Both the position numbers and the translations under genes were made by a program. Shown one piece after another: positions 8,512 through 17,195 of a stretch of 64,000 bases of DNA. Source of the stretch: Leptolyngbya sp. O-77 (GTDB taxonomy: Bacteria > Cyanobacteriota > Cyanobacteriia > Elainellales > Elainellaceae); assembly GCF_001548395.1 (NCBI RefSeq), contig NZ_AP017367.1, positions 2,083,001 to 2,147,000 of the forward strand, given 5' to 3'. The notes under the pieces were generated by a model. That model did not search any database. It was not told the origin of the DNA and saw only the letters and a list, made by a program, of their open reading frames with translations. Position 1 is the stretch's first letter. Each line of letters begins with the position of its first letter.

Positions 8512-10242
8512 ATGAGCATCCTCGGCAACGATTTCGGCAACAATTTTGGGAAAGATATCCGGGCAAAGCTAGCGGCGACTCGCCCATTCTGGCTGCCTGT
8601 GCTGCTGCTGGTGGGTGTGGTCAGCCTGCGGTGTCTGCTGGTCGGCAACATGGGCCAGGTGAATGAAACCAACATCCTGCCCTTTGCCCGTCAACAGTTC
8701 AACCCAGACTGGCTTCCCCAGGACTGGTATCTGAATCAGCCCCCCGGCTATCGCGTTCCCTTCATTGCGATCTTTGGACGTATGGCAGATGCCTGGGGGT
8801 TCCTGCCCACGTCGATCATTGGCAGGCTGCTGGGCTATACCGGGCTATCGGCGGGGCTGGTCTTTCTCAGCCGCCGCATCGGGCTGAGTGTGCCGCTGCT
8901 GCTGCTGGCGATGGTTCTTTTTCTATACGTCAACACGGGCATGAGCGGCGCTTCGGGGGCGCAGGGCACGGTATCCCGCGAGTGGCTGTTTGGCGGCATC
9001 GAGCCAAAGATTCCTGCCTACACCTGCATTTTGTTTGCCCTTGGGCTGCTGCTGGAGGGGCGCATCGCGCTGGCGGGGCTGCTGCTGGGCGTGGCGACTT
9101 CGTTTCATACGCTGGTGGGCGGCTGGGCGTTTCTCAGTGCGGTGGCGTGGCTGGTGCTGTGGCGGCGCGACCTGCTCTGCAACTGGGGAAAAACGGTCAA
9201 AATGCTGGCGCTGTATGCGGTGGGCGCGGTGTTTTCGATTCAGCCTGTGCTGCAACAGTTGACCACGACAACGCCGGAGGGGCGCTTTTCAGAATCCTTT
9301 GTTTATGTCTTCATCCGCACGCCGCATCACCTGAACCCGCTGTCGTGGGACGGGGGCTGGTGGCTGAAGCCAGTAACGCTGTTGGCGATCGCCCTCGGCA
9401 GTGCCTACCTGCTGCGAAGCATTGCAAAACAGCGGCGGCAGTTGCACACTCCAACGCACCGGGCGCGGATGGGGCTGGCGGCGTTTTTGCTGTGCAGCCT
9501 GATTCCCTTTGCGGCGGGCTTACTGGCTGCGCCATTCGATGCGGAAGGCAAGTTTTTGCAATACTACCCGTTTCGGTTTGGCGACATCATGCTGCCGCTG
9601 AATGCCTGTCTGCTGGGCTGCTGTGCGCTGGAGCAGGCGTTTGGCCCTGGGCCAGCAGGACAGGCGACCCAACGACTGCGGCGCGTGAGCTTGTGGATTG
9701 TGGCGGCGGTGTGCGCGGCGCAGGCGGTGGTCTTTGGGCAGCAGGCGATCGCCCTGCAAGAGTTTCCCAGCCGCGCCCAGCGCATTGATGACAACGGCAA
9801 AGCGTTGTGTGAATGGATTCAGCAGAATACGCGCCGCGAGGATATCTTTGTCACGCCGCCGGTGGAGCTTGATAACTTCCACTGGCTGGCCGAGCGGGCG
9901 ACGATCGCCAAGTTCAAGCTGGTGCCGCCCTCGTCGGTTGGCATTCCCGAATGGATCGATCGGCTGACTCGCCTGAGCGGGCGCGTCGATCCGTGGGTGG
10001 GCATCCGGCGCGACTCCGACAACAGCCTGCGAATTCAGCGGCGCATGACTCGCGGCTATCGCAACCTGTCCACCGAGCAGGCGATCGCCCTCATGCAGAC
10101 CTACAACGCCGCCTATTTCTTGTCCAAAGGTTTACCCAAGCTGGATCTCCCCGTGATGTACCAAAACGAAAACTACACGCTCTACGCAGCGCCAAAGCAA
10201 AACACCCCGACCCAAGCTGACGCTCAGGTTACGCCACCCTGA
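8512..10242 (+). CDS. multipass membrane protein with soluble C-terminal domain, GT-C-like
   Basis: This 576-aa protein has about ten hydrophobic segments between residues 20 and 430, then a soluble domain of about 130 residues. The first large loop (NPDWLPQDWYLNQPPGYRVP) is acidic and aromatic, as in GT-C-type proteins, though there is no textbook DE motif. The soluble domain starts with IQQNTRREDIFVTPPVELD, a pattern I associate with large bacterial membrane proteins of unknown function. I chose the ATG at 8512 over the TTG at 8500. It is divergent from the paralogue pair and precedes the GT39 gene by 36 bp, so the two probably form an operon. Confidence 0.65.
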   Translation: MSILGNDFGNNFGKDIRAKLAATRPFWLPVLLLVGVVSLRCLLVGNMGQVNETNILPFARQQFNPDWLPQDWYLNQPPGYRVPFIAIFGRMADAWGFLPTSIIGRLLGYTGLSAGLVFLSRRIGLSVPLLLLAMVLFLYVNTGMSGASGAQGTVSREWLFGGIEPKIPAYTCILFALGLLLEGRIALAGLLLGVATSFHTLVGGWAFLSAVAWLVLWRRDLLCNWGKTVKMLALYAVGAVFSIQPVLQQLTTTTPEGRFSESFVYVFIRTPHHLNPLSWDGGWWLKPVTLLAIALGSAYLLRSIAKQRRQLHTPTHRARMGLAAFLLCSLIPFAAGLLAAPFDAEGKFLQYYPFRFGDIMLPLNACLLGCCALEQAFGPGPAGQATQRLRRVSLWIVAAVCAAQAVVFGQQAIALQEFPSRAQRIDDNGKALCEWIQQNTRREDIFVTPPVELDNFHWLAERATIAKFKLVPPSSVGIPEWIDRLTRLSGRVDPWVGIRRDSDNSLRIQRRMTRGYRNLSTEQAIALMQTYNAAYFLSKGLPKLDLPVMYQNENYTLYAAPKQNTPTQADAQVTPP

Positions 10243-10278
10243 GCTTTTCTCTCGCCCATTATTTCTATCAGGGTCTCT

Positions 10279-11961
10279 ATGCACACAACCGAAACGCCGG
10301 TTTCCAAGGGTCAACTGCTGACCCCAAAAGTTCCCGTTTGGCTCCGTTATGCCGTCATCGCGCTGGTGATCGCTGGCATCGTCTTTCGCTTTGTTAACCT
10401 GGGCCAAAAGGTTTACTGGACGGACGAAGCGCTGACCTCGCTGCGATCCTCTGGTCATACCAGCGTGGAGTTTGTGGACGAACAGTTTACAGGGGCGGTG
10501 ATTTCGCCGGAGACGGTGATGCGCTATCAAAGCCTGGAGCCAGAAAACGGCTGGGGGCACACGCTAGAGGCGCTGATGGGCAATGCCGAGCATACGCCGC
10601 TGTACTTTTTGGGTGTGCGCGGCTGGATGGAGCTGTTTGGCAGCGGAGCGGGGGCGGTGCGGGGATTGTCGGCGGTGTTTGGCGTGCTGGCGCTTCCCTG
10701 CGTGTTTTGGCTGGCGCTGGAGCTGTTTCAATCACGAGCGGCGGCGTGGGTCAGTTTGGGGCTGTTTGCCATCACGCCGCTGCATATTTTGTACGCTCAG
10801 GAGGCGCGGCCCTATAGCCTGTGGACGCTGTGCATCGTGATGTCGAGCGCGGCGCTGCTGCGGGCGCTGCGGGTTCGCAGTGGGCAGAGTTGGGCGATTT
10901 ACGGGCTGAGCGTGGCGCTGGGGTTTTACACACAGCTTTTGTTTGCGCTGGTGGCGATCGCCCATTTTCTCTACGTGGTCGGCGTTGAGCAAGTGTTGGA
11001 AAAGCGACGACTGACGGCGAATGCCCGCGCATATGGGCTGGCAGCGGGGGCGGCGCTGCTGTCTTTGTCGCCGTGGATGGTGCTGCTGGTGCTGCGGGCT
11101 GACCGCATCCGCGACACGACCGCCTCGCTCAAGGAAGTGATTTCCCTTGACTACCTGATCAACCGCTGGTTTTTGGGGCCGAGTCGTTCCCTGGTGGGCA
11201 TCGATCTGGCCGCTGCAAACCTGCTGCTGGTGCTGCTGGTGGTGTGGGCGCTGGTGGTGCTGTGTCGCCAGACAGTGCCGCGCTGCTGGCTGCTGGTGCT
11301 GCTGCTGGTGGCGGTGCCGTTTTTGGGGCTGGCGCTGCCGGATGTGCTGTTGGGTGGTTCGCGCACGATTCGCATCCGCTACCTGATTCCGTCTTATGTC
11401 GGGCTGCAACTGGCGCTGGCTTCCCTGTTTACTCAAGCGCTGGTGCGTCCCCAGTCCTGGCAAAACTGGCTATGGCGCGGGGTGCTGGGTATTCTCATGG
11501 CGATCGCCCTGAGCAGCAACCTCGACAGCGCCAACTCCGATCTGTGGTGGAACAAAAGCGTTTCCCGCAGCGCCTACTATCTGCCAGTGGCGGAGATGAT
11601 TAACCGCGAGGCTAAACCGCTGGTGATTGCCGATCGTCATCCCAGCGCCATTCTCGCCTTTAACCGTCGGCTCGATGCCCATGTGCGCCTGCAACTCGTA
11701 AGAGATCGCGATCGCTTTGAGGTGGCGCGGGGCTATAGACCTGTCTTTTTGCTCAATCCTTCAGAAAAACTGCGAGATTCTCTAGAAAGTCGGGGCTATC
11801 GGCTCAAAGTCGCCTATCGCGATCCCCATGCTCCGGATACAGAGGGCGATCGCCTGTGGCGCGTTCAACGACCCGCTAAGTCGCAGCCCCTCCAGCAGAA
11901 GCCGTCCTCAGCCCCGACGAATCTCCCGCGCGACGCTGAGATATTGTCCGAGGAAGGGTAG
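10279..11961 (+). CDS. glycosyltransferase family 39 (PMT/ArnT-like)
   Basis: This 560-aa integral membrane enzyme probably transfers a sugar from a polyprenyl-phosphate donor to an envelope acceptor. The family signature is clear: the DE pair in VYWTDEALTS at residues 49-50, EHTPLYF at about 104-110, and LYAQEARPYS at about 171-180. About ten to eleven membrane helices follow, then a short soluble tail that is Pro/Ser-rich and probably disordered. It begins 36 bp after the preceding membrane protein. Its 3' end overlaps the convergent flippase-like gene by 54 bp. The substrate cannot be read from sequence. Confidence 0.85.
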   Translation: MHTTETPVSKGQLLTPKVPVWLRYAVIALVIAGIVFRFVNLGQKVYWTDEALTSLRSSGHTSVEFVDEQFTGAVISPETVMRYQSLEPENGWGHTLEALMGNAEHTPLYFLGVRGWMELFGSGAGAVRGLSAVFGVLALPCVFWLALELFQSRAAAWVSLGLFAITPLHILYAQEARPYSLWTLCIVMSSAALLRALRVRSGQSWAIYGLSVALGFYTQLLFALVAIAHFLYVVGVEQVLEKRRLTANARAYGLAAGAALLSLSPWMVLLVLRADRIRDTTASLKEVISLDYLINRWFLGPSRSLVGIDLAAANLLLVLLVVWALVVLCRQTVPRCWLLVLLLVAVPFLGLALPDVLLGGSRTIRIRYLIPSYVGLQLALASLFTQALVRPQSWQNWLWRGVLGILMAIALSSNLDSANSDLWWNKSVSRSAYYLPVAEMINREAKPLVIADRHPSAILAFNRRLDAHVRLQLVRDRDRFEVARGYRPVFLLNPSEKLRDSLESRGYRLKVAYRDPHAPDTEGDRLWRVQRPAKSQPLQQKPSSAPTNLPRDAEILSEEG

Positions 11962-12921
11962 GCCGGCGATCGCCGGAAGGAAATAGCGCGACGTACACAG
12001 CACCCCCAGCGCCGCCGCCGTCGCTGCGTTGAAATAAGGCGCATAAAACAAAATCAGCGCCGCGTCTCGCGTGCCCACGCCCGCAAACGTCAGCGGCAGC
12101 AGCCCCGCCAAAATCGCCAGCGGCGACAGCGCCAGGTTCGTAATGAACGGCACCCATGCCTTGAGCGCCAGAATGAAAAACCAGATTTGCAGCAGGTGCA
12201 AAAACCAGATGAAGATTGACATCGCTGAAATCTTGGCGAGCTGGCGGCGATCGCCCCAAAAGTAATCGTGCATCTCCTGCCAAGAATGGCTCAGCGTCAC
12301 CAGCTTCTTACCCATCTTTTTCGGCGCAATCTGCTCTGCCTGCCGAAAGAAAAACTGGGCAAACTGCGGCCAGCCCAGCAGCAACAGCCCCAGCACCAGC
12401 CCGCCCAGCACGCTCACCGTCATCACCCAAAACAGCCAGTCTTTTTGTGGATAGAGCAGCAGCCCAAACACGCACCACAGCAGCAGCGACAGCATATCGC
12501 AGGCTTTTTCAAACACCACCAGCGATAGCGCCAGCGAACCCGTCAAATGCCCGCGATCGCGCATGAAGTACGCTTTGGCGATGTCGCCCATCTTCGACGG
12601 CAGCACCATATTCAGCGAACTCGCCGCCAGGATTAGCTGATTTGCCTCCCAAAAGCTGAGGCGGGCGGGATCGGGTTTCAAATCCCAGGGATTGGGGATC
12701 AACTCAGGCTCCGGCCTATGACCCTTACCCTCCATCCCAGGCATCAGCATTTGCAGTCGTCCCGCCGTCAGCATCGTCAGTGGAATCACCATGCCCAGGC
12801 TGATGCCCATCCACGGGCGATCGCACTCGCGAAACACGCGGATCAGCCCAGCGAAGTCAATCTTCCAGTAGATCAGCAGCAGAATCACGCCGCTAACGAG
12901 AATCGAAACCAGTCTTTTCAT
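11908..12921 (-). CDS. lysylphosphatidylglycerol synthase TM region / flippase-like protein
   Basis: This 337-aa multipass protein is of the LPG_synthase_TM (UPF0104/AglD2) type. Family features are the N-terminal short helix MKRLVSILVSGVILLLIYW, the segment ANQLILAASSLNMVLPSKMGDIAKAYFM (the conserved P-x-GD-kayf region), and LPLTFAGVGTRDAALILFY near the C-terminus (the PGGIG-like motif). Such stand-alone membrane halves lack the synthetase domain and are proposed to move or modify lipid-linked substrates. The surrounding glycosyltransferase genes fit that. Its 3' end overlaps the GT39 gene on the other strand. Confidence 0.8.
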   Translation of the reverse strand: MKRLVSILVSGVILLLIYWKIDFAGLIRVFRECDRPWMGISLGMVIPLTMLTAGRLQMLMPGMEGKGHRPEPELIPNPWDLKPDPARLSFWEANQLILAASSLNMVLPSKMGDIAKAYFMRDRGHLTGSLALSLVVFEKACDMLSLLLWCVFGLLLYPQKDWLFWVMTVSVLGGLVLGLLLLGWPQFAQFFFRQAEQIAPKKMGKKLVTLSHSWQEMHDYFWGDRRQLAKISAMSIFIWFLHLLQIWFFILALKAWVPFITNLALSPLAILAGLLPLTFAGVGTRDAALILFYAPYFNAATAAALGVLCTSRYFLPAIAGLPFLGQYLSVAREIRRG

Positions 12922-13104
12922 GCGTGCCTTATCATGCCTTGCCTAGCGGCAGCGTCTTGAGCGCTGATGCGACGAAGTTCAGTCGTACCGCAGCGCTCAG
13001 GCCCGCTTGATCCCGCTTGATTATGACATGAGCAGTTATCAAGTTTTGCACGCGCATTTTGCACACGCACCGCCACGACTGGGGAACCGTCAGAATCCTA
13101 TGGT

Positions 13105-13205
13105 TTGCTGGGCTAAGCGGCGATCGCCCTTGCTAACAACTCGTTAGTTGAGGTAGCTTGCTAGAGCTGAGGCAGCTTGCTGGGCTAAGCGGCGATCGCC
13201 CTTGC
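13105..13205. repeat. 29-bp direct repeat, two copies
   Basis: A perfect 29-bp direct repeat containing CTAAGCGGCGATCGCC occurs at 13105-13133 and 13177-13205. The second copy includes the stop codon and last codons of the HD-GYP response regulator. The first lies 72 bp further downstream of that gene, so the 3' end of the gene has been partly duplicated. Confidence 0.8.
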
Positions 13206-14162
13206 GCCAATAAAGGATGCAAACTTGTCCATCAGGTCAGGATTACGCCACCCTTTGGACGTTTCCTCAATCATGATTTTCAATGCTTCTTCGGGTGAAA
13301 AGGCTGATTTATAGGGGCGCTCGCTAGTCAGCGCGTCGTAGATATCGATTAGCTGGAAAATCTGAGCCAGGTAGGGAATCTCATTGCCCTTCAGCCCATC
13401 TGGATATCCCGACCCATCCCATCGTTCATGGTGATGGCGGATAATGGGAACCACTCCCTGCATCGTTCGCAGCGGTTGGCAGATGCGCTCACCAATCAGC
13501 ACATGCTGGCGCATGATAATCCATTCTTCGGGAGAAAGCTGACCCACCTTTAGCAGCACTGCATCCGGAATCCCGACCTTGCCAATGTCGTGCAGATATC
13601 CGCCCCACATCAGGTCGCGCACTTCCGTCCGCGAGAGGCCTAGAAACTCGCCAAACGCCTTGCCCAGTTGCACTAGCCGCTCGCAGTGGTCGCCCGTATT
13701 GGGATCTCGACTCTCAATCGTGCGGGCGATCGAAAATAGCACCTGCCCTGCATGATCCAGATCCTCGTTCAGCCGCTTTTGGCGCACCAAAGAATTCACG
13801 CGGGCCGAGAGTTCTAGCTGATCAAACGGCTTCGACAAAAAATCATCGCCGCCGGCCTCAATGCCTCGCAGTCGGGCGCGGCGATCGTTCAGCGCGGTGA
13901 CAAAGACAACCGGAATCAGGCGGGTGTGTTCATCCTGCTTGAGATGGCGGCAAACCTCGTAGCCATCCATCCCTGGCATCATCACATCTAGCAGAATCAG
14001 GTCTGGATTGGCCTGTGCTACACAGTTCAGCGCGGCAGCGCCGCTGTCTGCCTCTAGCACGTCATAGCCTTCCACTGATAAAAGCGCAACCGCTGTCATG
14101 CGGCTGGACGGGTGGTCGTCTACAACAAGAATTTTAGGCTTTTCAGAATCAGAGTAGTTCAC
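13185..14162 (-). CDS. response regulator with HD-GYP phosphodiesterase domain
   Basis: This 325-aa two-domain signalling protein probably hydrolyses cyclic di-GMP under control of a phosphorelay. The receiver domain (residues 9-125) shows VVDD, the phospho-acceptor Asp59 in LILLDVMMPG, and the conserved Lys in LSKPF. The HD-GYP domain (about 140-320) keeps YLHDIGKVG at 189-197 and HHERWDGSGYPDGLKG at about 244-259, so the catalytic set looks complete. No partner kinase is adjacent. The last codons lie within a 29-bp direct repeat. The upstream region of about 730 bp is gene-free. Confidence 0.92.
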   Translation of the reverse strand: MNYSDSEKPKILVVDDHPSSRMTAVALLSVEGYDVLEADSGAAALNCVAQANPDLILLDVMMPGMDGYEVCRHLKQDEHTRLIPVVFVTALNDRRARLRGIEAGGDDFLSKPFDQLELSARVNSLVRQKRLNEDLDHAGQVLFSIARTIESRDPNTGDHCERLVQLGKAFGEFLGLSRTEVRDLMWGGYLHDIGKVGIPDAVLLKVGQLSPEEWIIMRQHVLIGERICQPLRTMQGVVPIIRHHHERWDGSGYPDGLKGNEIPYLAQIFQLIDIYDALTSERPYKSAFSPEEALKIMIEETSKGWRNPDLMDKFASFIGARAIAA

Positions 14163-14894
14163 AGGAAGATCTCGCTTTCGCTCACTGGAGGGGCTAAGAA
14201 GATTTTGGAGCGCAGAGTTTCTATGTGTCGATCTTGGGCAAGACGCTCGAATAGCTCATGATTACTTTCAGTATGTTGAATGACTGAACACCAGAGATCA
14301 GGTTTTTTACGGAGATTTTCTGCACTTAAGGCTTAACAATACCGTCAGGGAGGTAACAAAATTTATAGTTCTAGACTGGAGGGCTAGACCGAAGCCTGAA
14401 TTGTAGTCTGTGCAACGCTGAATTTTCCGAAAATCAGAAGGTTAAAGGGTTTTCGAGCTTCATACTGCAACACCAGGAAACAGCCGAGGGGCAGCTCCTC
14501 TCTGTAGGATTAATTAAAAAACTGATTGAAAACTCAAATGAAAGCGACGAGAACAGCAAGAAAAGCAAATCAATGTATCGCAGTCTTGAATGATATCTAA
14601 ACTACGAATCTTCAATTCGCTGTTTTGGCTGGAAGCGTTTTTAATGCCCCAGCATGACCAGAGACGGGCGGGAGATGAACCACTTGTATTTTAGAGATTT
14701 CTTCTAAGTATCTGTCGAGGTGACCAGAGGTAACGGATTTGCGGCGAATCTCTGGGTGGCGATCGCCCCAGTTGCCGGTGCTCTATGCCTGTTTTATTCT
14801 ATCTGTGCCCTGCCGATCGCCCAATGTACCCAACACCCAGGGTGTGCCCAACCAGATTTACCTCAAACAGAAAATATACATTTGAATGACTTGA
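14163..14894. other. gene-free interval
   Basis: This interval of about 730 bases lies between two divergent genes and should contain both promoters. A 60-codon GTG-started frame at 14720-14902 overlaps the next gene and has no supporting features. I saw no tRNA, terminator or strong repeat. Confidence 0.5.
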
Positions 14895-15839
14895 ATGACT
14901 GACGAGATTTCACGAAATATTTCACACGAGATTTCCCCCGATCCCGTTCCTATCCCTACCGCTATCGTGACCACAGACTGGCTGTTGGCTCATCTAGATG
15001 ATCCGGGAGTGGCGATCGCCGACTGTCGGTTTTCGCTGATGGAGCCAGACCTGGGGCGGCGGCAATATCATCAGAGCCACATTCCGGGTGCGGTGTATTT
15101 TGACCTGAATGCTGACCTGTCGGGGCCCGTGCAGCGCCACGGCGGCCGCCATCCCCTGCCTCACCCAGACGCACTGGCGCAAACCCTGGCGGCAGCGGGC
15201 ATTACTCGCGGCGAAACCTGGGTGATTGCCTATGATGACTCGCGGCTAGGCTTTGCGTCTCGGTTTTGGTGGCTGCTGCGGTATTTGGGGCACGATCGGG
15301 TGGCGGTGCTAGATGGCGGCTTCGCGCACTGGCAGGCAGCGGGACATCCTGTGACAGTGGCGACTGCGCCCAGTCCTCCACGGCAGGCAGGGCAGTTTGT
15401 GCCCGCGCTACGCCCAGAGATGGTGGTAGACATTGAAACGGTGAAGCAGCGCAAAGATCAAGCAGGCGTGGTGCTGGTGGATTCGCGGGAGGGCGATCGC
15501 TATCGAGGAGAGCGCGAACCCATCGACCCGATTGCCGGGCATATCCCTGGCGCAGTCAACTATCCCTGGCAGGGCGTGACAGATGATCGGGGCAGGGTAC
15601 TCTCCGTTGAGGCGCAGCGTCAGCGCTGGCAGAATTTATCCAAGACCAAGACCAATGCCGATACCGATACCGATACCAACGAGATTGACGAGGTAGAGGA
15701 GATTATTGTCTACTGCGGCTCTGGCGTGACGGCTTGTGTCAACCTGCTGTCGCTGGAGATGGCGGGGCGGGGCAACCAGAGCAAGCTTTATGCTGGAAGC
15801 TGGAGTGACTGGTGTTCGTATCTAGTCGATGAATTTTAG
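14895..15839 (+). CDS. sulfurtransferase, 3-mercaptopyruvate/thiosulfate type
   Basis: This 314-aa tandem rhodanese moves sulfur from mercaptopyruvate or thiosulfate to a thiol acceptor in the cytoplasm. The N-terminal non-catalytic rhodanese domain shows HIPGAVYFDLNADLS and YDDSRLGFASRFWWLL. The C-terminal catalytic domain shows DSREGDRYRG, GHIPGAVNYPW and the active-site loop YCGSGVTAC. The CGSGVTA form is the one seen in mercaptopyruvate sulfurtransferases. A low-complexity Thr/Asp/Asn insert (NADTDTDTNEID) sits just before the active-site strand. Two ATG codons lie 9 bp apart; I used the second. Confidence 0.9.
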   Translation: MTDEISRNISHEISPDPVPIPTAIVTTDWLLAHLDDPGVAIADCRFSLMEPDLGRRQYHQSHIPGAVYFDLNADLSGPVQRHGGRHPLPHPDALAQTLAAAGITRGETWVIAYDDSRLGFASRFWWLLRYLGHDRVAVLDGGFAHWQAAGHPVTVATAPSPPRQAGQFVPALRPEMVVDIETVKQRKDQAGVVLVDSREGDRYRGEREPIDPIAGHIPGAVNYPWQGVTDDRGRVLSVEAQRQRWQNLSKTKTNADTDTDTNEIDEVEEIIVYCGSGVTACVNLLSLEMAGRGNQSKLYAGSWSDWCSYLVDEF

Positions 15840-16305
15840 TCGATAAATTTTAGTCGATGAATCAGGAACGCCACTGGGGTAGCAGCGGGAGAGCGGGCGA
15901 TCGCCCTCCTCAGTTCCCCTCTATCACCTTCAGCATGTGCTTTCCAGATCGGCTGAGGTGTGTCACCTGTGTCTCAGGGCTGAATCTTGGGGCTAAGATG
16001 GGAAGTCATTCGGATTGCGCCAAATGACCGAAAAGACTCTGGGATAAGCTTTCCTAGGGTTTGCAGCAGACGCAAAGCTGACTTGGATAGGGCATTCCTG
16101 TACGTTGAAAAACAGCGGCGCTGGGCGCAGTTGCTATACTGAGAGCATTTATCAGCCCCCAGCTTTCTAGAAGTCTTTAAATTTTATTTATGCCGCTCAG
16201 GAATCTCCGCTGGAGTAGATTGTGCCTGCTTCGCTCAGCCCCTGACCAAAGTTAAGCCATAAACTCCAATTCTCTAAGCTCCCTAATTTTTAGGTTTTAA
16301 CTTCT
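15840..16305. other. gene-free interval with short tandem repeats
   Basis: Three near-copies of AGTCGATGAATTTT-like sequence run from the end of the sulfurtransferase gene (about 15826-15860). A TATACT box near 16134 could be part of the promoter of the NYN-domain gene, but no well-spaced -35 element is evident. Nothing else is recognisable in this stretch of about 465 bases. Confidence 0.4.
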
Positions 16306-16821
16306 ATGTCATCTGTTAGCCGCCTTTCGATTTTTGTTGATGGGAACAATATGTTCTATGCTCAACAAAAAAATGGCTGGTTCTTCGACCCGCGCCGAGT
16401 CCTGGATTATTTCACAAGTGATCCCGACGTAGAGTTAATCAACGCTTTCTGGTACACCGGGCTGAAAGATCCGCAGGATCAGCGCGGGTTTCGAGATGCG
16501 CTGATTAGCCTGGGATACACCGTGCGAACTAAAATTCTGAAAGAGTATTACGACGACAACTCCGGGCGCTATTCCCAGAAAGCAAACCTAGATGTGGAAA
16601 TCGTAATCGATATGTTCAATACGGTCGATCAATATGACCGGGTGATCCTCTTTAGCGGCGATGGCGACTTTGAGCGGGCGATTGAACTGCTCCGCTCCAA
16701 AAGCACCCATATTACAGTCGTGTCTACTGAGGGCATGATTGCCCGCGAACTGCGAAATGTAACGGATAAGTACATTGACCTCAACGATATCCGCGACCAG
16801 ATCGAAAAAGTGGATGGCTGA
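16306..16821 (+). CDS. LabA-like NYN domain protein
   Basis: This 171-aa protein has a PIN-like NYN (DUF88) domain covering almost its full length. Conserved acidic positions appear in IFVDGNNMFYAQ, in KANLDVEIVIDMF and in LFSGDGDFERAIELLRSK. NYN proteins are predicted metal-dependent ribonucleases. The cyanobacterial LabA subgroup acts in circadian output in Synechococcus, and this protein resembles that subgroup in length and motifs, but orthology is not proven. Two consecutive hairpins follow the stop codon. The next genes (small membrane protein, gpsA) are on the same strand. Confidence 0.85.
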   Translation: MSSVSRLSIFVDGNNMFYAQQKNGWFFDPRRVLDYFTSDPDVELINAFWYTGLKDPQDQRGFRDALISLGYTVRTKILKEYYDDNSGRYSQKANLDVEIVIDMFNTVDQYDRVILFSGDGDFERAIELLRSKSTHITVVSTEGMIARELRNVTDKYIDLNDIRDQIEKVDG

Positions 16822-16836
16822 ACAAAGTGGAGCATT

Positions 16837-16896
16837 GCACCAGGTAAAGCTTTCTCTGGTGCTGGGTTCTGGGCGATCGCAGACTTGACAGAACCC
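16837..16896 (+). other. two consecutive hairpins downstream of the NYN gene
   Basis: The first stem is GCACCAG (16837-16843) with CTGGTGC (16856-16862). The second is GGGTTCTG (16864-16871) with CAGAACCC (16889-16896). Neither is followed by a T-tract, so they may act in mRNA processing or stability rather than as a standard terminator. Confidence 0.4.
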
Positions 16897-16988
16897 CCAG
16901 ATCAAGTCCCTCCGGCAGGGATTTTGAACAGCCTTCTTGAACAGACCGCTTAAACAAACCCCTTCGATAGCATGTGAGGCGTGGCGCA

Positions 16989-17195
16989 ATGGATCGATCT
17001 AAAGTGGTAGCGGTGATTACAGGGGCGATCGCCATTTTGCTGAGCATTGCCTACCTGCTGATCGTGCAACTGCTCGACTGGCGAGGCGAGATGATTCCTG
17101 CACCCGTCGATCTCTCAGCCCTACCGTTCGCAAACAGCAGCTGGGTGGAACGGATTCTCTCCTGCACGGTTTGGTTGGGCGGACGGCTCCTATGA
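16989..17195 (+). CDS. small single-pass membrane protein upstream of gpsA
   Basis: This 68-aa protein has one N-terminal membrane segment (VVAVITGAIAILLSIAYLLIVQLL) and a short exported or cytoplasmic tail. I chose the ATG at 16989, with GAGG about ten bases upstream, over an earlier in-frame start. Its stop codon overlaps the gpsA start as ATGA (17192-17195), a translational-coupling arrangement that supports it being real. Function unknown. Confidence 0.6.
   Translation: MDRSKVVAVITGAIAILLSIAYLLIVQLLDWRGEMIPAPVDLSALPFANSSWVERILSCTVWLGGRLL

Noticed and set aside
10732..11463. 243-codon frame opposite the GT39 gene
   Set aside because: Gln/His/Arg-rich shadow of Leu-rich coding sequence.
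14720..14902. 60-codon frame before the sulfurtransferase
   Set aside because: It starts at GTG without a ribosome site and overlaps the next start; no recognisable features.
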